Assembly (NCBI GenBank): GCA_001939145.1
Contig: LSRX01000371.1
Coordinates: 523,375 to 587,374 of the forward strand
Direction: 5' to 3'
From: Symbiodinium microadriaticum
Taxonomy: Eukaryota > Sar > Dinophyceae > Suessiales > Symbiodiniaceae
DNA: 64,000 bases
The position numbers were made by a program, and so were the translations under genes. This document shows, one piece after another, positions 45,180-56,537 of this stretch (position 1 is its first letter; each line of letters opens with the position of its first letter). The notes beneath the pieces were generated by a model, which saw only the letters and a program-made list of their open reading frames with translations, was not told where the DNA came from and ran no database searches.

Positions 45180-45977
45180 ATCTCTACCGAGGCTGGAGGG
45201 AGTATCGTCTCCGTGAGCTGCACCACGACGGCAATGCTCGTTTCCGCAGCTGGAGCTTCTCTGTTCGCCGCCTGGATTGGACGACCCTGCACGAAGATCT
45301 GCAGGCGGTCCATTCCAGTAAAGCCATCCGCATGCACATAAGTAACATTTGCCAGGAAGTCCTTCAGGGTTCGAGAAATTAACAGGCAAGAAATCATGCT
45401 AAACGGTTTGCTGCACTGTCACCTGTAATTCGGATGTGTTGCCAGAGAATTCCAGAGATGATCCCAGCACCTGGCAGGTTCAGAGAAGCGCTGCACACAG
45501 CTGCTTTTCCGAAATGCCCCCGGACACACAATACCACGCGGTGCGACCTCCATCCGCCCAGCAAACGACCACAAAGCAAAGCCACCGTGCCCGCAGGTCA
45601 CCAACCTTGGCAAAGTATTATCCAGACAAGCTTGTCACAGAGATCACAAAGATGCCTAAAGCTTCGCGGTTGAACACATTGCCAGCAGGTCACGTGCCCA
45701 GCTCAATCCGCAAGCCCTAATTAATGCAAGCAAGCAACGCACTGAAGACATCATCATCTTGAACCAGGTGGTTCAGCTCTGCAGTCACATTTAACCTCAA
45801 CACTTCGCCGACGGTCAGTGTTTTCAGCGGCGTGGCTTTGAGCACGACGTCGCCAACTTGTCGGAGCGAGTAGACGGGTATCTCGCCTGTCTGCATGCCC
45901 ATTCTGACCAGCACCGTGTCCCATCCTGCAGCAAATTCATCCGGGGTGTACTTCAGCTGCTTCAGCGTCTGCTTCAT
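45180..45977 (-). CDS. Giant protein: two tandem-repeat exons
   Basis: About 45960-45725 reads TLKQLKYTPDEFAAGWDTV, then VVLKATPLKTLTVGEVL and LRLNVTAELNHLVQDDD. This is a repeat core followed by the opening of the next repeat, which ends with VFSALL at the point where its own core would start. About 45375-45180 reads LKDFLANVTYVHADGFTGMD (the core), then IAVVVQLTETILPPASV (closing strand and degenerate linker) and ERLNVFEDSA (next opening). Together they show two successive repeats across an intron of a few hundred bases. Confidence 0.6.
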
Positions 45978-46099
45978 CTGCTGTGCTGCACCTCATGCAC
46001 ACATGCTCGAAAACGCAGAAACTGGCACAGGATGCGTTTGACCGTTTGACCCACCTTTACTGGAGGAACAGGTGACTTGTCTTAAGTCTTGGCCGATCC

Positions 46100-46890
46100 C
46101 ACCCAAAACCCAGTCGATTTCAGCAAGGCACCTCGCAGCAAGAGGCTCCTTCCGCTCCATTGGACGCGGTCTGGACGAATTGGACCTGCAGCACTTCGCT
46201 GGTGCGCTTGGGAGGAGTCACCAGGTACCAGAAAACGTGAGGCTATGCCCACGGCAAGTTGAAGGCGTGTGCATTCATGCTCTGGCATGGGTGAAACGTC
46301 AACGCACGCACTCCATGTGCTCAAAACGGCTGGGCGTGCATCATGACAGCTGCTGTGCAACGACCCAGGAACCACTTTGGCCTTCTGTTTCCGAGAGGTT
46401 GAGATTCCACGGGTCCGTCGGTCGAGATGGATCCACGTAAGGCAATCGGGATTGGTCGTCCGGCGCTGGGTTGCCTTAGTTGCAGGCCGGCCCTGAATTG
46501 AATTACAGGATCGGTAATCCGAAACTGCACTTCACTGACGACGCCCTCTTGCTAGGCTAAGCCCTCATTTAGAACATGACTGCTACTACCCGCCTGGCAA
46601 TACACAACCAACTCTCGATGTGTTGCACGTTAGAGTTGAAGTTTGAATTCTGGCCGCAAACCGGGGGAGATGCTTGTTCAGAGGAATAATCCCACGAGAT
46701 TGGCATTCAAGACCCTTCCCGGTCAAAGACATTCCCTAGAGGTGACTTCAGCAAGGAACTTGGCACAGCCTGCATCAAGGTACGAGCCATCCACACGCCC
46801 TTGAAAGCAAGCACGACCCAGCGGCCACGAGCCAAAACCAAACGGGATTGAGGAATGATGGAGGGGTTAAGTTTCCTGTTTCTGGACATA
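46100..46890 (-). CDS. Giant protein: tandem-repeat exon candidates
   Basis: About 46870-46710 reads RWVVLAFKGVWMARTLMQAV. About 46535-46390 reads VQFRITDPVIQFRAGLQL and RPIPIALRGSIS. About 46235-46115 reads HVFWYLVTPPKRTSEVLQVQ, whose 'Y-L-x-T-P-P-x-x-x-x-x-x-L-x-V' fits the repeat core. Frames alternate and ends are unproven. Confidence 0.4.
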
Positions 46891-47419
46891 GATTTTCACA
46901 GACAGATTGAGACAAGCAAAGGAACTAGAAAAAACTTGACTGTCTGCTTCTGAAAAGGAACCCACCTGCATATTATCATGCGGCATATACGTATAGGTTT
47001 CACAAATGATAGCCCTCTTGCTTACCCTGTTCATTGACGGTCATTTTCTTGGCCTGCCGTTAAACCAGAAAGGGCGGCCCATGTTGAGAAACCCAGAAAG
47101 ACTGGAGGCGGCACCACATGCAGGCCTACTAGATGCATCCTAGCGACGAAAGGCTGTTATATTCATCCGAGCACCGACTGAAGCCCACACGTCCTCACAA
47201 CTTCAACAAGGCACAACACGAGATGTGCGGCGGGCAACCTCAGCTAAGATCGTCCTGGTCTTCCGCAGTTGCACTGGCGGCCCCTCCCTTGGCATCTGCC
47301 AGAAAGGCGCTGCCGCCAACGAGATTTGCCTGCAAAGACCGTTCAAAGACTTCCAGAGAGGACCGGAAACTTGCTGCAACGAGTATGTTTCAACAACTCA
47401 AGGCAGGTGACCACGTCTA

Positions 47420-48232
47420 TCTCCAGGATTCCGTGAAGGGCGGACAGACGGACTTCAACATCACCTGTCCAGTAGGCTGAATTCGACTTTCACACTGATA
47501 TTCGATAAGCAAGTGGAGGTGCGCAGGCCGCCGTGCAGCCAAGGAACTTTGCACAGCTGCCAAACCCAAAGGTTCGTTGGGATCTGCACTCTGCAGGGAG
47601 ATGTAGTCCACCAGCTCAGTGGCCTCGCCTGCTTTCGCCAAGACACCGGCACTCAGCACGCGCAAAAGGGGCTCGGCTTGGGCAAGTCGGCTGGTTTGAA
47701 CCAATACCTGTGTGGAAACCTGCACAATCAGGTTACCCTCGGCGGTCTTGGTCTCCTCGCCAACTCTGCCGAGGGCGTCTGGATCCCAGGCTTTGAGAAT
47801 TATCTGGTCCGCATCGCATGAGGAACACCTGACTTCCAGCTGCAAGCCTTCCACGTACTTCTGCAGGAAAGGTGCGCTTCCCGCTACCTGATGCACTCCA
47901 TGCCACTGCAGTTCGTTGTTGAAGAAAACGCAGGAGTTGCAAAGGAGTTGTAACACCATGCGCCGGGGGTAGTGCAACTCCGCCCCCAGCATCTGAAAAC
48001 TGAGTCGATTGCCACGTTGGACCTCGAGCTCCTTTGATCTGACCCGCATGATCGGCACAGAGGGCTCGCAATCAATTTCCAGTTGCAGCACCCGCTGATC
48101 TCGAAGGATTCCTGCATCTTCATCCTTCAGTTGCAGTGTCGGGAGGGCATAGACCGCTATCTCGATTGGGACGACCATGGGCAGGTGCTCCAACTCAGCT
48201 TCCGATATCATGTAGCGCATCCTGCCAAGCAC
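47420..48232 (-). CDS. Giant protein: 271-cod​on exon
   Basis: A continuous, protein-like minus frame. It begins near ELEHLPMVVPIEIAVYAL, continues VPIMRVRSKELEVQRG, has a Cys pair (CSSCDAD), EGNLIVQVSTQVLVQTS, and ends near LHLLIEYQCESRIQPTG. Strand-rich with regular alternation, compatible with two further Ig-like or cadherin-like units, though the linker and core motifs are degenerate (GNLIVQVS fits the strand just before a linker). The length without a stop and the absence of low complexity make coding likely. Confidence 0.6.
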
Positions 48233-48249
48233 TGCTGCGGCATCCTCCG

Positions 48250-49180
48250 CACTCCTTGGCTGGGACTTCGACTTTTAGCTGTGCAAATGCATTCACTGGC
48301 CTCGTCTCCATCTCATTAGATACGCTCTAAACTGCTGGCTCGCTGAAGCGGTGCGACTACATGCGAGCTGTGCAGTTCACTGGCCGTATCTCTTGCTTGG
48401 CACGGGTTGCCAAGCAAGCCTAGCTACCCCTGTGAGTGCGTGGTTTGTGTGTGACGTTTCTCTTTGCCCCTCCTTATGCCAGTTAATCGAAGCGCATGGA
48501 CGGTGGGAAGTCACCTGCCACAACGTGAGTTGATTAATTTTGCCCAATGAGCAGCCCATTGTGTGCTCTGACCGCTCTGGCCCTTGTCTTTCACCTCCAC
48601 GGGCGCGGAACTGTCAGCAAGACCAAGCGGCTCTGCGAGAAGGCGATAGGACGCCCCGCGGTCGCTCCCACGTCGACTCCACTGCACAGCGAGGCGCCGG
48701 GGTGGCAGCAGTGGTGGGTCCAGCTCGCCTCCAACCGTAGCCGTAGCCGTTCACTGATCTCAAACTAAACATCTGATTTGAATCTATCTAATCGCCAAAG
48801 CTTGCTCTCTCACCCTCCTTGCCTACGGCCACGTGAAGGAGCACCAGGCAAGCGGCGCGTGGCACGACGGCGATGAGTCCAACGGACGGCACATCCACCT
48901 CGAGGCCTCAGCGCATCAAAGGCTACGGTCTATGAAATTTAAATCATCGCGACCTCGACCTGCCGTCATTGCTATCACGTCACCAAGCAAGGCATCCTGA
49001 CGACGAGCGCCCAAACGGCCTGACAGCGGAGACAGCGCATCTTCATATCATTTGTGCAGGGCACTTGCTCCGCGAAGCATGGCCTGAGAGCAAGTACGTC
49101 GCGTTGGGCGTCGGCATGTCGAGCTGTAGTTGTGGCAGGCTCTCCTTCCTGCATTAGACATCATCGTCCTAAACCGGCAG
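48250..49180. other. Stretch without a supported gene, probably an intron
   Basis: Only short frames on both strands; none is protein-like. Flanked by exons of the giant gene on both sides. Confidence 0.4.
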
Positions 49181-49319
49181 CCCTCGGCAAGAGCCTCCAC
49201 CCCCGTTAGCCTTGCGCGACTGTGAGTGTTTTAAGTCGGGCGTCCTCTCGGTCGAAACATGAATTGGACAGGTGGAGGTCGACTTCAGCCCAGACCGGGC
49301 ATCCAAAACCTTCAAGGAC

Positions 49320-49917
49320 ACAACTCGACACGCTGACAGCCGGATGGTCGGATCGGATCCTGGGCCTCTACGGTAAGTTGTCCCGCAGTACGCGTCTCCG
49401 TTTCTGGTACGAAGAGCAAAGCCAACTTCGTCGCCAGGCCCTGCTGCAAGGTGGTGCCGGGACCGCTCGCCTCGGCGCGCACAAACCGGATGCCTCCACC
49501 AGCGAGAGACTGAGAAGGAGGAAGGGATGAACGACATGCAGACAAAGGCCTTCGACATCGACAACCACAACGACCAGTACAATCATGAAAATGCCGGCCA
49601 TACAGAGATGCTTTCAATAGGCTTGGCGGGATGAGCATGCTCCAACAGAGACAAGTCGATTGCTTTGCGTAGGGCAGGCCGACTGAGATTCTGCCAGGGT
49701 CATCCTGTGGGACGACTGTCATGGGAGGCGGATATGTGAAGTCGACCCTCCGATTCCACTCTGTCTGCCGAAGCACCACAATCTGGGAGGAAACATTGTG
49801 CATCGGCATCACATCGAGGCTATGGTCGAAGTAAAGACCTCCACTGAAATCATTCGAGGAGAAGTCAGAGAGAGCTCGGGACCCTACCTGCCACAGGCCA
49901 GAATGCCAGTTGACCAA
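49320..49917 (-). CDS. Giant protein: two exons around a hydrophobic stretch
   Basis: About 49917-49670 reads VNWHSGLWQVGSRALSDFSS, GGLYFDHSLDVMPMHNVS and VDFTYPPPMTVVPQDDPG, good strand-rich protein with a degenerate linker (VVPQDDP). About 49500-49320 reads GGGIRFVRAEASGPGTTL, then LALLFVPETETRTAGQLTV. Between them another frame gives a short hydrophobic run (MAGIFMIVLVVVVVDVEG) that could suggest a membrane segment, but it more likely reflects the intron. Confidence 0.5.
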
Positions 49918-50052
49918 TGTCAGTGCTGAGCATCACCTGTGCCACAGCGGGTATCTCCCCGTACTCCTCGGCTGCTGGGTGGGGGGAGGGGTGCGAGCCT
50001 TGAAACCCCAAAAACCCAAACGTGGAAACAGGGCGTGAAGCGACGGAACAAT

Positions 50053-50358
50053 TCAAAGCCCGTCGAATGTGCAACACTCAGGCAAGTAAGGCCTCTTTTG
50101 AAGCCAGCACGGTTCTTGCCTCAAAGGCACATTCCGCTCCATGTGGCATGGGGGAACTGCCGAGGGCTCCAGCGCTCGCTCTACCTGCAGGCAGTGTATG
50201 GGATGGCATGTCAACCGCTTGCCATGCAGTTGGTTCTGCGCATGCTCCCATACTCCGCACGGAATTACCTCCAGCACGACTCCATCACAGCACCGGATGC
50301 GTGGAGGAGAGAAGCCCTTCACTATGTTCAAGGCCACCTCCTTGTTGCATCCATGCAT
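50053..50358 (-). CDS. Giant protein: exon candidate
   Basis: A roughly 100-codon frame reads CNKEVALNIVKGFSPPRIRC, then CDGVVLEVIPCGVW and a Cys/His-containing stretch. It lies directly downstream of the 336-codon exon. Plus-strand frames over the same bases are also open, so the call rests on composition and context only. Confidence 0.35.
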   Translation of the reverse strand: MHGCNKEVALNIVKGFSPPRIRCCDGVVLEVIPCGVWEHAQNQLHGKRLTCHPIHCLQVERALEPSAVPPCHMERNVPLRQEPCWLQKRPYLPECCTFDGL

Positions 50359-50383
50359 TGTAAGTTATAATTTATAATAGCTT

Positions 50384-51394
50384 TCACGACATCAACTTCA
50401 GGAAATGACCCTCGGCTTCTGCAAACCTTCTCACCGTGCGGCTTCTCTCACTTCCTGAAATGAGCCTAGCATCCAGAGTGACTTCCGAACAGCTGCCAGT
50501 GACGCGCATCAAGTCCTGACCCGCATAACCCACGGGAGGCGTGTAGACGATTGACTCCATGGTTAGCGCGGCTTGCTCGATGGTGCCATAGATCACCCAG
50601 GCATCGACCTCATCCTGCTTGCAGCCGCCCACATCCGGATAGAATGGCGGACAAATTCGAGCAGCTGGGTACTTGTTCACGTCAAGGCCAATGAGCCCGA
50701 ATCGTACCGAAACACGGAACTCATACAGGGTCTCCGCGACTTCATTCGCTACCTTCGTCGAAGCTGAAAACTCTGGCCTCACTGTCACGCCCAAGTTCCT
50801 CGCATCCTCACCAGGATTTACGAACGTGGCCGCTGGGCCCCCGATGAAGCAGGGGTATTCAGACTTCGTCAGCGGCTCAATTTCCACATTTAAGTGCTTT
50901 TCTGCGAGCGCGGCATTCATCTGCAGCATGTCTGGGTCATGCACTTCAAGCTCAGCTGAGGAAGGCGTTTGGTGGACTGTGATGCTCAGAGACCCTGAAC
51001 TGGGCGAGTCGGCCGGTGGTGTAAATTGCATCATTGAGAGCACGCGATTGACAGACGCAAGTGTGCCTGCAATGGTGTATCCGTCTCCAACGGACGATTC
51101 GTACATTGAGATGCTTGGCCAAACACCATCCCTCGCCTGAACATTCGGCCTGGCTTCCGCCTCGCTCGGTGCATCGAAGTCGTTATTTGTAAAGAACTCG
51201 GTCAGTCCGGGAGAAATCTCATCCATGATGGTGTCCAGTGCAGGAAAACTCAGATCACCGAAAGGCGACTCCACGTACACTCGCGCGTGGTCCTCGGAAG
51301 CAGGGCTTAAGAAGCCTACGAGCGACCAGCTGCAGCTACAAGTATTGCTCGGCTCCAGCCTCAGCACCAAGGTCCACATGACGAATACTGGCAT
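50384..51394 (-). CDS. Giant protein: 336-codon exon with two tandem repeats
   Basis: Continuous frame. Residues 36-50 read HARVYVESPFGDLSF (an early strand with 'G-x-L-x-F'). Residues 105-130 read YTIAGTLASVNRVLSMMQF then TPPADS (core). About 185-235 reads FVNPGEDARNLGVTVRPEF and ETLYEFRVSVRFG. About 267-292 reads GTIEQAALTMESIVYTPP then VGYAGQDLM (second core). Two repeat units are therefore encoded in one exon. A spacer with a Cys pair (ARICPPFYPDVGGC) lies between them. The downstream end near 50384 is a stop in this frame, so the donor lies a little before it. Confidence 0.7.
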   Translation of the reverse strand: MPVFVMWTLVLRLEPSNTCSCSWSLVGFLSPASEDHARVYVESPFGDLSFPALDTIMDEISPGLTEFFTNNDFDAPSEAEARPNVQARDGVWPSISMYESSVGDGYTIAGTLASVNRVLSMMQFTPPADSPSSGSLSITVHQTPSSAELEVHDPDMLQMNAALAEKHLNVEIEPLTKSEYPCFIGGPAATFVNPGEDARNLGVTVRPEFSASTKVANEVAETLYEFRVSVRFGLIGLDVNKYPAARICPPFYPDVGGCKQDEVDAWVIYGTIEQAALTMESIVYTPPVGYAGQDLMRVTGSCSEVTLDARLISGSERSRTVRRFAEAEGHFLKLMS

Positions 51395-51659
51395 TCACAT
51401 GGTGTGGCTGGTTTGCCATCGCTCGCTCTTCGACGCCGTTGTAGACGTCGATTTTAGGTAAGTCGGGCTGAGGCCGGACTTCCTTGGTGAAACGGCGCGT
51501 CTCAAGAGCTTCCCATGCTCGCGAAGATGACCCTGCCATGCCCTACCGATGCTGACTCTAGATGGTGATCTCGTCTGAGCAGCCACAAGCCAGGAGGATT
51601 CGTGTGTCGTAGTGTCGACATCTGACCTAAGAGAATCCGCCTCACCTCACCAACGTCTC

Positions 51660-51995
51660 TGCAATGTGCCCCCGCAAACTCTCGAAACAGCCAGGCAACA
51701 CAACACTTGGACTCATGGTGGTCTCGAAACGGAAATAGATCATGTCCTCACCCCAAAACTCTGGCACCGGAACATAGCTGACCTGCGTCGGACTCCCGCA
51801 CAAGAAGCCACATGCCACATGCAGCGATCTCAAACGACATCCTGCCCGCCTGTCGAACGTCCAGCAACTGCAGCAGATCCTGTACAGAATCCATCCGCAC
51901 CTCGTCGGGGGGGGCTCCCAGCCGACCCTTGACCCGCATCCTAACGAAGGCCAGAATGGCCTCCAAGAACGACTTGCTGCCGTTGACTTGCATTC
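51660..51995 (-). CDS. Giant protein: tandem-repeat core split by a GC-AG intron
   Basis: Exon 1 ends at 51850 with DSVQDLLQLLDVRQ and exon 2 starts at 51782 with VSYVPVPEFWGEDMIYFRF. Joined in phase 0 they restore the repeat core 'L-L-x-L-x-x-V-S-Y-x-P-x-P-x-F-x-G-x-D'. The 67-nt intron 51849-51783 has CAG|G at both ends and starts GC. Upstream, SKSFLEAILAFVRMRVKG belongs to the same repeat. Confidence 0.65.
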
Positions 51996-52469
51996 CTGCT
52001 GTGCCCTCTGCGGAGATGTTGCCAAGCCTTGCTAGTCCCTACGGACACAAGAGGAGGGAGGTGCCACTGGCTCATCCCGGTGTCAACGATAATTTATCCT
52101 AACATGCTAGGTGCAGGCTGTGGAGCTCGGCAGAAGCCGTGAAATGGAACGGGCTTGGAGACTTCCCCTCGATGTAGAAGCGCTCGGCCAAGGGAAGCAC
52201 GCCATCCTTCTGTTGCTCAAGCTGCTTCGGACAAAAATCTACAGCAGCGACTAGAGTTCCAGTAGTGGCTCGCCGTGAGTTGAAACTGTCTACGTTCCAG
52301 ACACAGCAAAAGCCAACCTACCACAAGGGCTGGGTTTCTGATATGTGGCGGGGCACCTCATCCACAGCCAAGGACGATCCCCTCAGCGCTACCTTACATA
52401 GATGCGGGTTCAGGCTCACTTTGAAGTGCACGACACGCCTCGCACAAGCCAGGGATGCTTGCGCCAGGG

Positions 52470-53110
52470 TGCAAACATCGACAAGGGGGCGGAGACCGTC
52501 ATGAGGCAGCTCGACTCGGCCACCTCCACAACTTCCGGCGCTTGCTGATTCCTGAACAGCACACGCACAACTCTTCGTTCTGAACTACGACTCTCTTTGC
52601 CGTTCCGCCTGCGCTCCACTGCCACGTAGATGGTCTGACTGCACTCGAACCGACTGTTGACCGGACAACCGCAAGGATGGAAGATCAAAGAGTGTTGCAA
52701 ATGATGCCGCCTCAGCGCAATCAAAGCCATCTCATGCATAGCAGACTCAGCAAGAGCATCCCAGGCCCCACATGAATTGAAACAGAATTTCGTCCAAGTA
52801 TCAGTAGCTTGAAACTGGGCGTGCGGAGATGCAGGATTTTGTAGCCCCTTTCTGTCGACTCCCAAGACTCAACCTGCTCTGCCGAGTGCTCGGGCATGTC
52901 TGGAGCACAGGATCCGCCAAGGCCACCTTGCACTGGCCGAGATGCGCAGTCCTGACAGGAAGCGCACGTCCCGCCCGGTACGGAGGCTGTGCTTTCAGCA
53001 CTTAACCTTGGGAAGGGAGAAACACGGCTGAACGGTCCCACAGTGGAGCTCTCCTCGAAGAGGACAGCAGCACAGGCCAGGGGATCCACAACGAAGGTCG
53101 TCCTTGCGGT
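52470..53110 (-). CDS. Giant protein: two exons, one cysteine-rich
   Basis: About 53110-52800 reads TTFVVDPLACAAVLFEESS, a segment with CASCQDC and CAPD, then ERGYKILHLRTPSFKLL. About 52820-52480 reads WTKFCFNSCGAWDALAES, then a basic strand SQTIYVAVERRRNGKESR and VVRVLFRNQQAPEVVEVAE, whose QQAPEVVEV resembles a degenerate linker. Cysteines in the first piece suggest a small disulphide-bonded module. Splice points not fixed. Confidence 0.5.
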
Positions 53111-53519
53111 GCACGCATGGTGCCTACTGGAGCGAGCCACCACCGACACACAGGCTTTTTGGATCTCTGCTGATCATTGAGGGCTGCAGCCAGGCATCAA
53201 ATGGTAGACAACCTCGGGCGACATCGCACCTGCCCCATCCTCCACGTTCCAGCCGCAGCCCAAAGAATTCAGGTCGTGCTCAGTGGAAGCTGTGGCTGCA
53301 ACGGATGCCGTGGCCTGCGAAATGACCTGCAAGTTCTGTCTGCTTCAACATTTGCAAGATCTTTCCGCACACTTGATCCGCATCATGCGGCCTGCAAAGA
53401 TGTCGGGGGCAGCTGGACATTGATGACTATTCCCTCTTCTCGGACAAACTCCCCATCTCCTTATATATCCGTCGCTGCGGTACAACAAACTCCACAAACG
53501 TATATCAGGGAGCTCATCA

Positions 53520-53640
53520 GCCAGAAGCCATGGGACGGATCAGAACCTTCATGAGAGCAGCTCCTTCAAATTCTTCCGGTGCGGTATAGCTAAGATTGCC
53601 GAGTGCTGCTTCGACGGACCTCGAGGACCACACTCTCGGA
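53520..53640 (-). CDS. Giant protein: tandem-repeat core exon
   Basis: After CTCGAG|G the frame reads SVEAALGNLSYTAPEEFEGA and then ALMKVLI, a clear repeat core. Upstream (53878-53750) a strand-rich piece, SVDVVVAVTVRFLGPG, is the likely preceding exon. Confidence 0.55.
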
Positions 53641-53949
53641 CAATGCAAGCTGAACATGATGGAGGACTGTCGTGGAAAAAAAGGTGCCAGCAAGCTACAC
53701 CGCCATCCCATAGAAGGAGAGCTTGGAAGCAGGCCGTCCCTCCAAGGTGGTCGGAGTCAGGTCTCCCTGGCCCAAGGAACCTGACAGTGACAGCCACCAC
53801 CACGTCTACTGATCTCTGCAGAAGCCGCAGCTTGGCGGCCGTAGTCTGGCTTGACCGGCGGAAAGTCGAAGGTGACATTCACACGGCCACCCCAGTCTCG
53901 CCAAGCAGATCGAAGGATGCCTCCAAGACCCCAAGAAACAGGTTCAGGC

Positions 53950-54580
53950 TTGGATTTTCGTCTGACGTTCGTGTTGGTTCATGCTCAGACAAGGCACCAA
54001 GAGTCCCAGCCGGTTCAACTGAGACTTCCACAAACAGCTCTCCAAACGAGTCGTCCTGTGTTGCAAGAGAAATTGCAGCACCACAGGCAGCAAGACCAGA
54101 CGCCGGTCCTGCAGAACGAAAGGGCCCTCGTTCTGAGAGGTGGCCAGAAGCTGCGGCATGCCCGCCAGCACGTGGACATCCTCGCAGGGTGCTCGGTAGC
54201 TTGGCACATGCGTTGCCAAAGCCCCGCCTCGTCCCTGGACTTGATCAGCACGGGTGAGTTGGCGTCTCGAACCTGATTCAGCCCAGAGATGCGCAGAAGC
54301 TAAATGACCTCAAGATATCAAGTTGGGAGCAGTGTCGGAAAATCAGAGTCCACATGTAAGTCAAGGGGCGTCGAGTTGCACCTCGAAGGTGGCGTTGTGC
54401 GTCGTGGCACGCAGCCAGTGCCATGGCTGTAGCCACATCTCTCTCTCCCTCACTTCGGCAAAGCCCATACCAGAACGAGGGGTCAGGCTGCAGATACCTT
54501 GGTGCAAAGGGCGTCACTGCTTCCTGAGATTGTGCGAGCAAGGCGACCCTCAAACGGGCCGTGGCACTGAGCACAGAGAC
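53950..54580 (-). CDS. Giant protein: exons with strand-rich segments
   Basis: About 54574-54370 reads VSVLSATARLRVALLAQSQE and PFAPRYLQPDPSFWYGL, then a basic His-containing stretch. About 54260-54195 reads VLIKSRDEAGLWQRMC. About 54190-54050, after GCGAG, reads DVHVLAGMPQLLATSQNEG, then PFVLQDRRLVLLPVVLQFLL. The pattern (strand, loop with D or N, strand) fits Ig-like or cadherin-like units but no diagnostic linker is present. Confidence 0.45.
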
Positions 54581-54639
54581 GTTCTCAAAGTTCGTGCAGT
54601 TGCCTCAGCCGGTGCTACCTACTGTATGATGACGCGTCT

Positions 54640-55290
54640 CACAGCTTGTTGGTGTCCAGTTGCTCGTATTGCTCCCATTGGTTTCGTTCCGCTCTGTGCA
54701 GTTCGGAAAGTCAATGTAGCAGTGGTCCAAGTGCAGAGGCATCAGCGGCTCCTGGACCGAAGCTGACATCACACTAAGAGAATCGTTCGAGTGAGGTCGT
54801 GCCTTCTCTGGACGAGCGATTTCCTCAACCTCCACATCCCAGACCGGAATCGTGGACTTTTTGTAGGGGTTTCGCTCGAGATCGGTGGGTTCAACCTCAA
54901 GCCAACCAGGACGAGACAAGCGCAGGACTGGGCGCGATTGGGCACGATGTGTAAACCTGCCCCAAGCTTCTCATAATGATGCAAGCAGGACACTACGGTG
55001 AAGACAACATCACCGGGTGCCAGCCCGGCGAAATTTCTTGGAATGTTTGTAGGCACACCTGTAACGTCAAAGATGAATGTCGTTGATTGATCCTGGGCTT
55101 GCAGCTCCTGTTGCTGCGACAGTCGCCGCTCTCAATCAAACCACTTTGCTGGCTGCCAGTGCACGGAGCATTTGGCTGCAGGCTAGCATCCGTGAAGGAG
55201 TTAGGCTCAATCCATATCGTGTAGGTCTTTCCAATCCTGACGACTTGCTTGACACCCCACGGATGGACACCGCCGCAGTTCCCCATGTCG
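54640..55290 (-). CDS. Giant protein: three joined segments
   Basis: About 55286-55100 reads GNCGGVHPWGVKQVVRIGKT, YTIWIEPNSFTDASLQPN and a Cys-containing tail (PCTGSQQSG...GDC). About 55080-54930 reads FDVTGVPTNIPRNFAGLAPG and DVVFTVVSCLHHYEKLGAGL. About 54919-54640 reads RPGWLEVEPTDLERNPYKKS, IPVWDVEVEEIARPE and later several N-x-S/T sites. At least two introns separate the frames. Compatible with a Cys-containing beta-rich ectodomain; no family recognised. Confidence 0.45.
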
Positions 55291-55319
55291 CCAACAATCC
55301 CAAAGCTGCCGAGTCACAG

Positions 55320-55880
55320 AAGCGTTTTGTTGAGAGTCACCTGGCGAACGGCATCTGCCGGACCAGCAGGCTCAGTGATGATTTTTGAGGGAAAAATAAA
55401 GTCTTCACTCAGCGCAAGGTTAAACCAGAATGGACTGCCCAGGCAAGTTGCCAACAAAACTCGCGCTCTGGGCTTGAAAACAAATTTGTCAAAGGCATGC
55501 CAAGGAGCAGAGAGGACTGAGTCACTGATGCTGAGATGCATGGGCGTTGTGACATCGCTCTCGGCAGTGAACGGAATCACGATATGGTCAGTGTTCATGT
55601 CGAGGCTGCCTCGGGTTCCGCTGTTCAGAAAGTGTGGAGACGAAGCCTGGGAGCACGAGCTCAAAAGCAGCAGCTTCCAGTGCTGTGACGGTCTGACGAG
55701 TTGCCATTTGTGTGGAGGGTGGTGAAGTAAATCTCGTGTGGACCCGCAATCTGTGCGGAGCGTACCATAAGGCTGGCAGGCCAGGCAAATCTCTGCCGTG
55801 CAGTGCGCTTGCATGAACAATGCGACATCTTGGCAACGTGGTCAATCATGCAGGGGTGACTCTGCATCAACCGGAACGAC
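55320..55880 (-). CDS. Giant protein: exons at the start of the tandem-repeat region
   Basis: About 55860-55700 reads HVAKMSHCSCKRTARQRFAW, then AQIAGPHEIYFTTLHTNG. In another frame 55620-55330 reads GSLDMNTDHIVIPFTAESDV, LHLSISDSVLSAPWHAFDKF and FVFKPRARVLLATCLG. The second piece has the strand alternation seen throughout this gene. If a gene boundary exists at 55.9-56.5 kb, these would be the first recognised exons of the left-hand gene. Confidence 0.45.
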
Positions 55881-55899
55881 GAGCTCGCCTCGGGTCTAG

Positions 55900-56537
55900 C
55901 AGGAGCAACTCCAGCTCTGTGATACGCTCCCCCTCTTTTTTCGCAAAGGGGCAGGCCAGATCTGCTCGGTAGATTGTTGAAAGTTGGAGATTCACGCGCT
56001 GCGGTAGAAAGCGGCTTTAAGGAAAGTGCATGTTCTCATATAAGTTCTCCCTCTCTCCTCTTCCCTTATACCTTTGCTGAGCACGACCTCTCCATGAGAA
56101 GATACAGCAGAAAGTGAAGTAGAGATGTGTACATGATGCGCGTGCACTCGCAAAGCCTCTGGACAATCATGCATTTCCGTCTGGCTGAGCCGCTTAGGTT
56201 GCATGCGTTGCAGCCCGGGGGGTAAACCAACACCTGCTTCTGCGAAGCCGCCGAAGATGCAGACATGTAGAAGCAAACACGACCCCAGTAAGCCAGAGAC
56301 ATACATAGATGTACAGTGGCATAGATGCACACATGCATGCTTGCATACATGCATATACACACACATGCACACATGCATGCACACACATAGACACACATAA
56401 ATACCCACCCGCCTAGGTACCTAAGACATGCTTACATACACACAGACAGCACAACTGCGCATGAACGCGAGCGAAACTCGGCTGCATAAGCATGCATGAA
56501 CCCTGTTTTGTGTGATCTGTGAGTTTCAACCCTCTCT
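55900..56537. other. Possible intergenic region with ACAC/CATG-rich tract
   Basis: Contains no convincing exon. About 56300-56400 is rich in ACAC, CATGCATG and CATACAT repeats. The propeller frame to the right ends in a stop at 56538 and clear exons resume at about 55.88 kb, so this is the best candidate boundary between two genes, or a large intron. Confidence 0.45.

Noticed and set aside
49368..49601. Hydrophobic run MAGIFMIVLVVVVVDVEG as a membrane anchor
   Set aside because: It is in a different frame from the convincing exons on both sides and probably reflects an intron.
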